Below are positions 16,605 to 25,032 of a stretch of 64,000 bases of DNA, in pieces; the first letter of the stretch is position 1, and the number at the start of each line of letters is the position of its first letter. A program made the position numbers and the translations under genes. Under the pieces are notes generated by a model. The model saw nothing but the letters and a program-made list of their open reading frames with translations, searched no databases and was not told the origin of the DNA. Origin of the DNA: Actinomycetes bacterium (lineage in GTDB: Bacteria > Actinomycetota > Actinomycetes > Mycobacteriales > Mycobacteriaceae). The stretch is taken from positions 18,389 through 82,388 of the forward strand of contig JAHZJB010000002.1 in the NCBI GenBank assembly GCA_022601135.1, in the 5' to 3' direction.

Positions 16605-17276
16605 ATGAAACTCGCCGCTCAGGACTCTGTCACCGGAATCGACGGTGAATTCGGACAGATGGCCGTCGAAGTCGGCCGGCACGCCTGGGGACTGCCCCAA
16701 CTGAGCATGCGGGAAAAGGCGTTCATTTTCATCGCCGCCGATCTGCATGCGCACCTGCTGGGTTTCCCACTGGAATCACACGTTGCCATGGCACGTTCCC
16801 ACGGCGTGCCGATGGCTGCCATGCGGGAGGCGGTCCGGCATCTGGCACCCTACGTCGGCTATCCGTGCTCGTTCGAAGCGTTGATGAGGCTGAAGGAGAT
16901 CGCATCTGGCGACGACGATCACGCCACCGACGCCAGCGCCACGGAGGACAATGCCGGCAGCGGCGAGGAGCCGGCCCGCCTTGATCCGGGTGCGCTTGCG
17001 GCAATGCGCGGGCTGGATCCGGATTTCGCGGATTTCTTCGCCAACCAGTTCGCACAGCGCTGGAACCGCCCGGGCCTGTCCGTGCGTGAACGTGCGCTGG
17101 CAACGATCGCCACCGACGTGCTGGGGGGCAGTCTTGAGGATTCCTTTCGGCTGCACGTCGAGTTGGCGCGCGCACACGGATCCGACGATGACGCGATCCG
17201 TGCGGTTCTGCTGTTGGTAGCCGAGTTCGGCGTTTCCAAAGCATGGCGCGCCTACGCTGCCCTGCAGCGGCTCTGA
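16605..17276 (+). CDS. carboxymuconolactone decarboxylase-domain protein, two CMD repeats
   Basis: The product has 223 aa. Two related halves, MREKAFIFIAADLHAHLLGFPLESHVAMARSHG in parts and VRERALATIATDVLGGSLEDSFRLHVELARAHG in parts, are CMD/AhpD-like folds joined by an acidic linker. The CxxC pair of true AhpD peroxidases is absent. A redox role is therefore unlikely, and a carboxymuconolactone decarboxylase-like or structural role is more plausible. The next gene starts 49 bp downstream on the same strand, so they may form an operon with the alpha/beta hydrolase. Confidence 0.8.
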   Translation: MKLAAQDSVTGIDGEFGQMAVEVGRHAWGLPQLSMREKAFIFIAADLHAHLLGFPLESHVAMARSHGVPMAAMREAVRHLAPYVGYPCSFEALMRLKEIASGDDDHATDASATEDNAGSGEEPARLDPGALAAMRGLDPDFADFFANQFAQRWNRPGLSVRERALATIATDVLGGSLEDSFRLHVELARAHGSDDDAIRAVLLLVAEFGVSKAWRAYAALQRL

Positions 17277-17325
17277 CGAACACCGGGCCGCAAGATCGGG
17301 CAGCAGTTCGGCATTGGAGAAACGT

Positions 17326-18288
17326 ATGGCTCTAGCAATGGACCCCGAGGTGCAAGCCGAATTGCTGCCCCTGATGGCGGCGGCCGGCTCGACCGAACGG
17401 CCCCCGGTCGGCGATGTGGAGAGCCGACGGGCCAACGGACACAGGATGTTCGACCTGGCACTCGCCACTGTCACGGCCGCCGAGGGAGTCGAGGTTTCCC
17501 GGCACCGGGTGAGCGCCGCCGACGGATTCGAACTCGAAGCGCGCTGGTACCGCCCCGCCGGGGCCGACACCCACGGCGGCGCGGTGCTGTACTTGCACGG
17601 CGGCGGCATGATCATGGGCCTGGAGCACATGGGGCGCATTTTCGACGTCGTCCTGCGCGAGTACGTCGCCGCGTCGGGGGTGCCGATGCTGCTGGTCGAC
17701 TACCGGGTCGCCCCCGAGCATCCTCATCCCACACCCGTCGAGGATTGCTACGCGGCGCTGCAATGGCTGGTGCATAACGCGTCGGCGCTCGGGGTGGACC
17801 CGAACCGGGTTGCGGTAATGGGCGACAGCGCCGGCGGTGGTCTGGCGGCCGGGCTGGCGCTGATGGCCCGGGACCGCGGTGGACCTGCCTTGCGCCAGCA
17901 GATACTGATCTACCCCATGCTCGACGATCGCACGACGACGCCGGATCCTGACCTGCCCCCGTTTGTCACCTGGGATTACGCCGACAACCGAACGGGCTGG
18001 GGCGCTTTGCTGGGCGAGCGCTCGGGCACCGAAGCGATATCGGCTTATGCCGCCCCCGCCCGAGCACAAGATCTCAGCGGCCTGCCCGACACCTACATCG
18101 ACGTCGGCGATCTGGACATCTTCCGCGACGAGGACATCGAATACGCACGCCGTCTGTCCGCTGCGGGTGTGCCCACCGAGTTGCACCTGTTTCCCGGCTG
18201 TCCGCACGCATTCGATGGTCTGGCCCGCGGGGCCGCCGTCTCCCGGCGCGCCATGGTCGGGCGGGTCCGTCGCCTTAACGCCCTGTGA
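17326..18288 (+). CDS. alpha/beta hydrolase, hormone-sensitive lipase (HSL/group IV) family
   Basis: The product has 320 aa from ATG 17326, chosen over the track start 17314 (TTG) because GGAGAAA lies directly upstream. The oxyanion motif VLYLHGGGM, the nucleophile elbow VMGDSAGGG, the Asp in IDVGDLDIF and the His in GCPHAFDG form the catalytic set of the LipN/LipI-type group. It is probably a cytoplasmic or membrane-associated esterase on short acyl esters. It follows the CMD protein with a short gap. Confidence 0.9.
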   Translation: MALAMDPEVQAELLPLMAAAGSTERPPVGDVESRRANGHRMFDLALATVTAAEGVEVSRHRVSAADGFELEARWYRPAGADTHGGAVLYLHGGGMIMGLEHMGRIFDVVLREYVAASGVPMLLVDYRVAPEHPHPTPVEDCYAALQWLVHNASALGVDPNRVAVMGDSAGGGLAAGLALMARDRGGPALRQQILIYPMLDDRTTTPDPDLPPFVTWDYADNRTGWGALLGERSGTEAISAYAAPARAQDLSGLPDTYIDVGDLDIFRDEDIEYARRLSAAGVPTELHLFPGCPHAFDGLARGAAVSRRAMVGRVRRLNAL

Positions 18289-18347
18289 GCGACGAGGCGT
18301 GACCCCGGGCCGAGGTTCTCGTGTGTCTCCCGGCCACGCCGCGGTCG

Positions 18348-18929
18348 CTAGCAGTATGACCGCGTGGCGAACGAAAGCGCCTGCTGATAGAAGGGATCCA
18401 GCCCTCGTGCGTGGATCACTTCGGTCAGTGCGCCGTCAAGGGCCGCCCGGCATCCGAGCCCGTTGAGCAAGGGCCACTGCAGCGCGATCTGATCGATCAT
18501 CGTGTGATTTATGACATCGATGGCGGCGCGTGACGCGGCCAGGTCAGGTGGGCTCACCGGCGCAGCGGACGGGTCGAGCTTCCACTCCGCGAATCGCATG
18601 TACTCGATGGCTTCGGTGGCGGCTATCTGATCTTCGAAGAAGCCGCGAACCCGATCCGGATCGACACCGCGGGTGGCGGCCGCAGCGGCCACGGAGTTCA
18701 GCACCTGCTGCACCCTGGTCGCATCCTCTATGGAGGCACCCGATCTCCACTTGGCGGCCGCGATTGGCTCGGCGGTCTGCAGTCGTTGCGTCGCCGCGTC
18801 AACGAGCGCGAACAACGGGCTGGGATCGTCGGCACGCGCACCGGGCAACGGGGCGACCGCCGCCACACCCACTACGGCGACGATGCAGGGCAGGGCGGTT
18901 TCCACCAGCAGCCGTGCCAAGCGCCTCAT
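18348..18929 (-). CDS. secreted chorismate mutase (AroQ-gamma, Rv1885c-like)
   Basis: The product has 193 aa. The signal peptide (ALPCIVAVVGVAAVAPLPGARA) ends near residue 33. The helical catalytic region contains the Arg, Lys, Arg and Glu/Gln pattern of AroQ in RLQTAEPIAAAKW, RVQQVLNS and RGFFEDQIAATEAIEYMRF. Exported chorismate mutases convert chorismate to prephenate outside the cytoplasm; why mycobacteria export the enzyme is not settled. The start overlaps the stop of a small acidic ORF by ATGA, indicating coupling. Confidence 0.9.
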   Translation of the reverse strand: MRRLARLLVETALPCIVAVVGVAAVAPLPGARADDPSPLFALVDAATQRLQTAEPIAAAKWRSGASIEDATRVQQVLNSVAAAAATRGVDPDRVRGFFEDQIAATEAIEYMRFAEWKLDPSAAPVSPPDLAASRAAIDVINHTMIDQIALQWPLLNGLGCRAALDGALTEVIHARGLDPFYQQALSFATRSYC

Positions 18930-19117
18930 TCGCGTTCAGGGTCGTCATCGGGCAACGGTACGGCGATGGCCTGGTCGATCAGATCGGCTTCACTGGCCTC
19001 GCGATCCGTGCCGAGTGGCGAGTCCACCCAGTCGTCCTCATCCGCCACAGGCGTGCGTTGTTCGGCCACATCGGCTTCAGGTGCATCCTCGCCGATGGGG
19101 GTATCTGGATCAATCAT
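18926..19117 (-). CDS. small acidic protein of unknown function, coupled to chorismate mutase
   Basis: The product has 63 aa from ATG 19117 (MIDPDTPIGEDAPEADV). The track's longer start at 19219 adds an Arg-rich stretch that looks non-coding. The protein is strongly acidic, with about 21 Asp/Glu residues, and has no membrane segment. Its TGA overlaps the chorismate mutase ATG. The composition and overlap support a real gene, but no function is suggested. Confidence 0.6.
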   Translation of the reverse strand: MIDPDTPIGEDAPEADVAEQRTPVADEDDWVDSPLGTDREASEADLIDQAIAVPLPDDDPERE

Positions 19118-19268
19118 TACCGCCAGGATAGTGCGCCTCCGATCCCGGCCCCCGAAGTGGCAGTTGCTCCAGTCGGTTCCGGCCGGCCGACGCCGCAACG
19201 ACGGCAACCGGACCCGCAAGCGTCCGGGCGGTCAGCTATCCGGGACCTCCGTTCCCACCTATTTCACG

Positions 19269-19303
19269 TGTTCGTCGTAGAATCCAGATAGCTACGACGA
19301 ACA
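19269..19303. promoter_or_regulatory. perfect 12-bp inverted repeat in the 5' leader of the metal-hydrolase/reductase operon
   Basis: TGTTCGTCGTAG (19269-19280) and CTACGACGAACA (19292-19303) are exact inverted copies with an 11-nt spacer. The right arm abuts the RBS AGGAG and ends 10 nt before the GTG at 19314. It can be an operator for a dimeric repressor, or an RNA hairpin whose stem sits next to the ribosome binding site. Confidence 0.75.
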
Positions 19304-19313
19304 GGAGCTCGCA

Positions 19314-20213
19314 GTGTTGCGACCGCGCCGTTTCGATACCGAGATAGATCCTGGACCGGTACAGATCCAGGCCCGAAAGGTGCATTTCGACGTGGCGGAC
19401 AGTCCTCTGCACTGGATTCCCGGACACCCGGTGGCCTCCCACGTCGTCAGCCTGCTGAACATTGTCCTGCCGGCCGGGGAGCGCTGGTTCGTCGAAACCT
19501 TCAATGAAGCGTTGCCGCTGGTCAAAGATGCCAAACTGGCCGAGGATATCCGAGGGTTCATCGGCCAGGAAGCCACCCACGCCGATGTGCACGACGAGGC
19601 CCTGCGCGCCTACATGGTCAAGAACGGTGTTGACCCAACCCCGATCCGCGACCAGGTCGAGCACGTGTTCACCAAGGTGCTCGCGCCGCCGGCTTACAGC
19701 GATCCCGGCCGCCGCCTCAACCACCTGTGCGAGCGGCTGTGGTTGATCGCCGCCATCGAGCACTACACCGCGGTCATGGGTGACTTCGCGCTCAACTGCT
19801 CCTGGGACGACTACAACGCCGATCCGGCCTTGGTCGATCTGTTCCGCTGGCATGGCAGCGAAGAGGTTGAACATCGCAGCGTGGCCCACAATGTGGCGGT
19901 TTACTTCCACGACAGCTACCTCGCCCGAGTCCGCGCCATGGGCACGGCTGCGAGCATGCTGTTCGTGTTCTTTCAGCGGGCCGCTTGGCACCTGGTCAAG
20001 ACCGACCCCACCGTCACCGCGAATTGGTGGACATTCAATCGGATGCGGATGCGCGACTCCCGCCTCGGGCTGCTTCCCCGCTACCGCACGCTGTTCGGAT
20101 CGAGCACCTTGAGTTACTTCCGGCCCCGCTACTCGCCCGAGGAACTGGGCTCCACTGCACAGGCCGTCGCATACCTTGCGGCCTCTCCGGCCGCCCGCAC
20201 GGCCCACCTGTGA
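19314..20213 (+). CDS. metal-dependent hydrolase (PF10118-like, four-helix His/Glu protein)
   Basis: The product has 299 aa from GTG 19314, preceded by AGGAG. Paired motifs FIGQEATHADVHDEAL, IAAIEHYTAVMGDF and WHGSEEVEHRSVAHNV place Glu and His residues as in diiron helical-bundle proteins. Pfam calls this family predicted metal-dependent hydrolases, but the E/H spacing also fits an oxygenase-type diiron site. Its stop overlaps the ATG of the ferredoxin reductase gene. A redox partner encoded next to it makes an oxygen-activating diiron enzyme the more attractive inference. Confidence 0.82.
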   Translation: MLRPRRFDTEIDPGPVQIQARKVHFDVADSPLHWIPGHPVASHVVSLLNIVLPAGERWFVETFNEALPLVKDAKLAEDIRGFIGQEATHADVHDEALRAYMVKNGVDPTPIRDQVEHVFTKVLAPPAYSDPGRRLNHLCERLWLIAAIEHYTAVMGDFALNCSWDDYNADPALVDLFRWHGSEEVEHRSVAHNVAVYFHDSYLARVRAMGTAASMLFVFFQRAAWHLVKTDPTVTANWWTFNRMRMRDSRLGLLPRYRTLFGSSTLSYFRPRYSPEELGSTAQAVAYLAASPAARTAHL

Positions 20214-21331
20214 TGAGGCTGTTCGATCGCTACCGGCAGGTAGTCGAAAGGACACCGCCGAGTGCGTCCGGGCGTGCCCGCCATGACCGGACGGTCGCGG
20301 TTGCCGGAGTCGCAATCTCGGGCATGCTGGCCGCATCAGCTGCGCTGCAGAGGATTCCGCTGCCGAGCGGCGGAGACAGCACCATCGCGCTGAGCGTCCA
20401 ACGGCGCCGCGTCGTAGCCCGCGATCAGGACGTTGTCGAACTGACGTTGGCGCCCGGACCCGGCGCCACACTGCCACGATGGTTTCCCGGCGCACACATC
20501 GACGTGCTGCTGCCCAGCGGGCGGGTCGGACAATACTCGCTGTGCGGGGACCCGGGCTCGCCCGAGCACTACCGCATCGCGGTGCGACGCATTCCCGACG
20601 GGGGCGGCGGGTCCATCGAGATCCACGACGCGCTGCCGGAAGGTTCCACCGTGCACACCCACGGCCCGCGCAATGCGTTTCCGCTCACCGTGCCGGGATT
20701 CGGCTCTCCGACGCGACGATTTCGGTTCATCGCCGGAGGCATCGGCATCACCCCGATTCTTCCGATGCTCGAACGGGCACGTCGTCTCCGGGTCGATTGG
20801 TCCATGGTCTATGCAGGCCGTACCCGCGACAGCCTCCCCTTCCTCGATGAGGTCGCCGCGCTGGGCGCCAACGTCGAGATCCGAACCGACGACACGCTCG
20901 GCCTCCCCACGCCCGCCGACTTACTCGGCGAATGCGCCGACGGCACAGCGGTTTACGCGTGCGGGCCAGCCCCGATGCTCACGGCGATCCGTTCGGCGCT
21001 GGCCGGCCGCGATGATGTCGAACTGCATTTCGAGCGATTCGCCGCTGCCCCCGTCGTCGACGGACGGCCATTCCGGGCGACGGTGACGTCCAGTGGCGAA
21101 ACGGTCGGTGTCGGCGCCGAGGAGACACTGCTCGCCGCGCTGCGTCGGGCCGGGGTGAATGCCCCGTATTCCTGCCAGCAGGGGTTCTGCGGCACCTGCC
21201 GCACCCGGGTACTCGCCGGCGAGGTGGAGCATCGGGACACCCTGCTGACCGAACCCGAACGCGCCGCGGGAATGATGCTGACCTGCGTGTCCCGTGCCGC
21301 CGGGGATTGCGGCTTAACTCTGGATCTCTAG
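20213..21331 (+). CDS. ferredoxin reductase-type flavoprotein with C-terminal 2Fe-2S domain
   Basis: The product has 372 aa. ATG 20213 overlaps the preceding TGA, and the track start 19985 lies inside the upstream gene. Domains in order: an N-terminal helix (residues 1-45), an FNR-like flavin domain with QYSLCGDP, a nucleotide-binding domain with IAGGIGITPILPM and YACGPAPML, and a plant-type ferredoxin domain with CQQGFCGTC and a final Cys near the end. This is the phthalate dioxygenase reductase layout. It moves electrons from NAD(P)H to a partner oxygenase, probably the coupled diiron-like protein upstream. Confidence 0.9.
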   Translation: MRLFDRYRQVVERTPPSASGRARHDRTVAVAGVAISGMLAASAALQRIPLPSGGDSTIALSVQRRRVVARDQDVVELTLAPGPGATLPRWFPGAHIDVLLPSGRVGQYSLCGDPGSPEHYRIAVRRIPDGGGGSIEIHDALPEGSTVHTHGPRNAFPLTVPGFGSPTRRFRFIAGGIGITPILPMLERARRLRVDWSMVYAGRTRDSLPFLDEVAALGANVEIRTDDTLGLPTPADLLGECADGTAVYACGPAPMLTAIRSALAGRDDVELHFERFAAAPVVDGRPFRATVTSSGETVGVGAEETLLAALRRAGVNAPYSCQQGFCGTCRTRVLAGEVEHRDTLLTEPERAAGMMLTCVSRAAGDCGLTLDL

Positions 21332-21499
21332 GGACTTCCACCCTCGTCGGTACTGTTCGGCCATGCCGTTGGCCGCCGGGACGCGCTGAAGATACTCCCG
21401 GCGACGGTGTCCGCCGGCGCCGTAAGCCTGGTGCCTCTGGTCCGGTATGACGGTAACCCGGCCGAACGATTCGGCCGCAGAGGCCGGCCCCGTGCGAAG

Positions 21500-22354
21500 A
21501 TGGTTATCACCATGGCCCGTCCACCGAAAACGGTCGGTCAGCGTGATCAGATCCGGCCCATGCGCCGATTTGATCCGTTCCGGCCGCTCGACATGCTCAC
21601 CTCGGTGTGGTCGGCGACCGCGATGGCACCGGTCAACGGGGGTGCTGCAGCCGCCTACCGGACGCTGTTCATGACGATGCGCCGAATGGTGGTGGGGCGC
21701 AGGCTCACGGTTCGCCTTGACGACGGCGATCTTTCCATGACGGTCACGAAGTTCGACTCCCGGCTGGATGTGCGGGGCCTTTCGGTCGGCCAGCTCAACG
21801 ACGTCACCCTCACCGCTCACGATATTCGCTGGGGGGAAACCTCTTTCGAACACGGAACCGTTGTTCTGCACAACGTGCACATCAAGCCCACCTCTCCCCC
21901 CGTTCTGGTGGCTGCGCCGGTGGACCTGACACTGGAGGTGCCGGCCCAGGCGCTCGACGACCTGTTCCGCTCGGCGGCGCCGCGGCTACGTGGCGAGGTC
22001 GGCACCGACGGTGTGGCACGGCTCCATATTGCCGGCCGCCCGCGGATGGGTGACGTCGAAGTAGAGGCCAAACTGGACGGCTCGGCACTGTGGCTGACAC
22101 CACGGCGAGTGCGGATCGGCGGCTCAAACTGGCGGTTGCCGGCCCGAACCCCGGCCTACCGGGTGCGACTGCCCGAGTTCGCGCACGGTCTGCAGTTGAC
22201 CGGCATCGAGTTCACCCCGGGCGTCGTGCGGCTCACCGGGACGCTGCCGGAATGGCGCACCGAGCTGCCACGTAGACGGTTGGAGGACATCGTCACTCAA
22301 CTCGACGTGACCGGCGTTGTGCTCAATCTGTCCAGGCTGGGCCGCCTGCGGTAG
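21500..22354 (+). CDS. DUF2993 (LmeA-like) lipid-binding/phospholipase family protein
   Basis: The product has about 284 aa from ATG 21500; ATG 21512 is an alternative and the track start 21407 looks too long. The repetitive beta-rich body (RLTVRLDDGDLSMTVTKF, LTLEVPAQALDDLF, VRLTGTLPEW) is typical of DUF2993 proteins. That family includes mycobacterial LmeA, a periplasmic phospholipase needed for lipomannan elongation. There is no clear signal peptide here, so a cytoplasmic or membrane-peripheral paralogue is likely. The long antisense ORF on this stretch is a shadow. Confidence 0.7.
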   Translation: MVITMARPPKTVGQRDQIRPMRRFDPFRPLDMLTSVWSATAMAPVNGGAAAAYRTLFMTMRRMVVGRRLTVRLDDGDLSMTVTKFDSRLDVRGLSVGQLNDVTLTAHDIRWGETSFEHGTVVLHNVHIKPTSPPVLVAAPVDLTLEVPAQALDDLFRSAAPRLRGEVGTDGVARLHIAGRPRMGDVEVEAKLDGSALWLTPRRVRIGGSNWRLPARTPAYRVRLPEFAHGLQLTGIEFTPGVVRLTGTLPEWRTELPRRRLEDIVTQLDVTGVVLNLSRLGRLR

Positions 22355-22411
22355 CCGCCGGTGCGGGAAGCCAACTCGCGGAGCTGTTCGGACCGCCTGG
22401 GGTTTGGCGGC

Positions 22412-22984
22412 TCAGATACCGGTCCAGGCCTCATCGAGGTGCTCCGCGACGTCGATGACCTTCGCCTTCACCGACTGCGGGCTGTCGATCTCGCCGGCGA
22501 CATGGGCGGCGATGAACCTCCTGATCTCGGCATCCACGCCGCCGACGATGCGCACCACCTCGGCGCGCAGCGATTTGGAGGTTACGTGAATGGAGATGTC
22601 GGAGGCGCGGGGTTTTGCGACGTCGAGGATCAACAGCAACGGTTCGGCGGCCCTCGCGGTGGCGCGGAGCGCTATCTCGCCGAACACTATGAACTTCGGC
22701 CGGTCGATACGCAGGTCGACCACCATCTTGATTTCCAACGGGATGCGGATCGCGAACGTGATCAACTCGCCAACCTCGCGGCTGACCCGGGGTTCCAGGA
22801 TTCGCACCTTGGCTGTGACCTTGGCGATCTTTCCGGGGCCCTGGGCGATGGGTCCCAGTTCGAACGCGTCGCCGGCGATCGCGCCGATCGCGCCGCCCAC
22901 GCGTTCCTCGGTAACGGCAATCTCGAAGAACCGACGGCCGAATTCCTGGTAAGTGACGTAATCAGCATCTTCCATGGTTGTCAT
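22412..22984 (-). CDS. conserved mycobacterial protein of unknown function
   Basis: The product has 190 aa from ATG 22984. The N-terminus YVTYQEFGRRFFEIAVTEERVGGAIGAIAG and the regular beta-rich middle (IPLEIKMVVDLRIDRPKFIVFGEIALRA) suggest a single soluble domain, perhaps lipid-binding. I do not recognise a catalytic motif. It converges on the DUF2993 gene, which has a broadly similar beta-strand rhythm, but I cannot establish homology by eye. Confidence 0.68.
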   Translation of the reverse strand: MTTMEDADYVTYQEFGRRFFEIAVTEERVGGAIGAIAGDAFELGPIAQGPGKIAKVTAKVRILEPRVSREVGELITFAIRIPLEIKMVVDLRIDRPKFIVFGEIALRATARAAEPLLLILDVAKPRASDISIHVTSKSLRAEVVRIVGGVDAEIRRFIAAHVAGEIDSPQSVKAKVIDVAEHLDEAWTGI

Positions 22985-23083
22985 ACATTCTCACGACGAG
23001 GCTGTCGCCCGCGGCAACGTGGCCGAATCGGTTTCCCGATGCTGCTACTTTTCCCGGGTTGATCGGCCGGTTGGGTGCGTAGC

Positions 23084-23881
23084 TCACCGCTTTTCGGCGA
23101 ACAGCCGAATCCGGGAGATGGCCGCCCGGTCGGCTGCGAGCTCTCCGATGAGCACGCTGGGGCGGCCCCCATTGTCGACGCGAGCCGCGACCGCACGTCC
23201 CGACCGGATGAGCTTGTGCCAGGTCCCGCCGGAAAGGTGTTTCACCAAGTCCGATGTGGTCAGCGGCTCGGAATCGCCGCGGGTGATCGAAATATCGGCC
23301 GCCAACCTGCGGACGCCGACCTCGTCCCCACCGCACGATTCGTCGAGGAAACGCGCGAAGAGGCCTCTTCCGCCGGTTCCGAGTCCGCGGAATCCGCCGA
23401 GAAATCCCAGGCCGCCGGACAGTCCCTGATTGTTGATCATTGTTCTGCCAAGCGCGATTCCGGCAGGTACCGCACCGAGGCCGCCGCGGACAAACTGTCC
23501 GATCATCGCCGGCAGCTCCCAGTATGCGGATAGTCCGGCGATGCGCAGATCATCACCGTCGGCCCGGACGTCGTAGCGGATGAAAGTCGGCACTCGCATG
23601 GTCAGGCTCGGCGCCATCTGGATCTCGAGCAAGAGGTCGCGCACCACGGTGCTCTCGAACACGATGTCGAGATGCGGCTGGTAGGTGATGGCACGGGGTT
23701 CGATGAACGTGTCATAGAAACGTCCTAATGCGGCCCGCCCGCGGTGCGGCTCGGACCCGACCGGATCCTCCACTCGGCCGTCGGTGGTGAACAGTCCGAT
23801 CCAGCCCGCGCGGTCGTGTGCGCCGGCCGCGGCCAGCGACCGTTGGGCGGTCGCCAGCACGTTCGCTCGTGTCACGGGCAT
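23084..23881 (-). CDS. SnoaL/ketosteroid isomerase-like (NTF2 fold) protein
   Basis: The product has 265 aa from ATG 23881 (MPVTRANVLATAQRSL). The track start 23947 adds an unlikely extension; GTG 23893 is also possible. Residues 10-130 have the NTF2-like pattern: HDRAGWIGLFTTDGRVEDPVGS, then HRGRAALGRFYDTFIEPRAI. The second half has a Gly-rich hydrophobic stretch (GGLGFLGGFRGLGTGG) and a C-terminal region of unknown fold. The ligand is unknown. Confidence 0.72.
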   Translation of the reverse strand: MPVTRANVLATAQRSLAAAGAHDRAGWIGLFTTDGRVEDPVGSEPHRGRAALGRFYDTFIEPRAITYQPHLDIVFESTVVRDLLLEIQMAPSLTMRVPTFIRYDVRADGDDLRIAGLSAYWELPAMIGQFVRGGLGAVPAGIALGRTMINNQGLSGGLGFLGGFRGLGTGGRGLFARFLDESCGGDEVGVRRLAADISITRGDSEPLTTSDLVKHLSGGTWHKLIRSGRAVAARVDNGGRPSVLIGELAADRAAISRIRLFAEKR

Positions 23882-23988
23882 ATGGATGCCTACCACTTCA
23901 ACCCGGCAACAGTCGACTAGTTCCGCCGACGCGGGCACACTGGTCACTATCGGCCGCGCTGCGGGTGCGGCCGCGAGGAGGGACCACG

Positions 23989-24399
23989 ATGAGCAACAGT
24001 TCTCCCAGGGGGCCGTTCGGCTTCGATCCCGAGGACTTCGACCGCGTTGTCCGCGAAGCAGGCGAAGGCCTGCGTGACGCGCTCGACGGTTTGGGCAGGT
24101 TCATGAACACCTCCGGCCAGCGTCCCGGGTGGTCGGCGCTGTTCGACGACTTCGTGCGGGGCGCCCGGGCCCCTGAACAGCCGGAGACCACCGGCGAAAC
24201 CGGCGACGGGGTATGGGCCATCTACACCGTCGATGATGACGGAGGCGCCCAGATCGAGCAGGTGTATCCCACCGAACTGGAGGCGCTGCGGGCCAACAAG
24301 AACAACACCGACCCGACCCGGCTGGTGCGGTTCCTGCCCTATGGCATCGCGGTCAGCGTGCTCGACGCGCCCGAGGACGCCGACGGCACCCAGCCCTAG
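23989..24399 (+). CDS. conserved actinobacterial hypothetical protein
   Basis: The product has 136 aa. ATG 23989 follows GAGGAGGG at a good distance; the track ORF starts earlier (23818) in frame but lacks an RBS there. The N-terminus GPFGFDPEDFDRVVREAGEGLRDALDGL is amphipathic helix. The C-terminus VWAIYTVDDDGGAQIEQVYPTELEALRANKNN resembles a small alpha/beta domain. No enzymatic motif is seen and it is probably cytoplasmic. Confidence 0.72.
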   Translation: MSNSSPRGPFGFDPEDFDRVVREAGEGLRDALDGLGRFMNTSGQRPGWSALFDDFVRGARAPEQPETTGETGDGVWAIYTVDDDGGAQIEQVYPTELEALRANKNNTDPTRLVRFLPYGIAVSVLDAPEDADGTQP

Positions 24400-24504
24400 C
24401 GTTCCTGTGCGGCCCGCCGAGAGTGCCGAGCGCCGGCACAGGACGCGCTGCTGCGTGGCCGGCGCACCGTACAGCAGTGCTGCGATCAGGTCCGCGGCGG
24501 GCTG

Positions 24505-24535
24505 AGAACTTATATGAGCTAAGTTAAGCTCGGCA
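24505..24535 (+). promoter_or_regulatory. AT-rich promoter/operator region upstream of mmpS
   Basis: An A/T-rich island (ACTTATATGAGCTAAGTTAAG) stands out in GC-rich DNA about 75-95 bp before the mmpS GTG. It holds GAGCT and AGCTC as 5-bp inverted arms (24516-24520 and 24527-24531) and a TAAGTT that fits TANNNT. It is a candidate promoter with an overlapping repressor site. MmpS/MmpL pairs are often repressed by MarR or TetR proteins, but no regulator gene is adjacent. Confidence 0.4.
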
Positions 24536-24603
24536 GTGCCCACGATAGGAAACCAGGGGTTGGCATTGGTCGGCGGTAATCGAAAGCATCCGGGGCAGGA
24601 GCC

Positions 24604-25032
24604 GTGATCGGTCTCGCCAAGAAGGCGTGGCTGCCACTGCTCATCGTCTTCGTCGTGGTGGTGGCGGGTCTCACCGTTGCGCGTATCCGGACGTTCTTCG
24701 GCGCCGAGGGCATCGTAGAGACGCCACGCAACTTCGCGGACCTGCCGAAACCATTCGATCCCAAGGTAGTTCGCTACGAGATCACCGGCACCGGCTCCTA
24801 CGCCGACATCAACTACCTCGATCTCGACGCCAAGCCCCAACGCGTCGACGGTGCGGCGCTGCCGTGGTCGCTCACCCTGAGCACGACAGAGCCGTCTGCC
24901 GCGCCCAACATCGTCGCCCAAGGCGATGGCAGCACCATCACCTGCCGGATTCTCGTCGACGACAAACTGAAGGACGAGAGAACGACCGACGGTTTGAACG
25001 CCCAAACTTTCTGCTTCGTGAAGTCCGCATGA
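24604..25032 (+). CDS. MmpS family membrane protein
   Basis: The product has 142 aa from GTG 24604 (RBS GCAGGAGCC). One N-terminal transmembrane helix ([21 protein letters not shown]) is followed by the beta-sandwich periplasmic domain with [24 protein letters not shown] and the paired Cys ITCRI and FCFVKS. This is the typical MmpS fold. It is the accessory subunit for the MmpL transporter encoded next, whose ATG overlaps its stop (ATGA). I do not assign a number (S4/S5) because several paralogues exist. Confidence 0.93.
   Translation: MIGLAKKAWLPLLIVFVVVVAGLTVARIRTFFGAEGIVETPRNFADLPKPFDPKVVRYEITGTGSYADINYLDLDAKPQRVDGAALPWSLTLSTTEPSAAPNIVAQGDGSTITCRILVDDKLKDERTTDGLNAQTFCFVKSA

Noticed and set aside
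22393-22410. Short CCGCC/GGCGG hairpin between convergent genes
   Set aside because: Only 5-bp arms in GC-rich DNA, which is too likely by chance to list as a terminator.
24627-25028. Long N-terminal extension of the MmpL ORF (1102 aa version)
   Set aside because: It overlaps mmpS in another frame and is Arg/His-rich; the ATGA overlap at 25029 gives the normal MmpL start.
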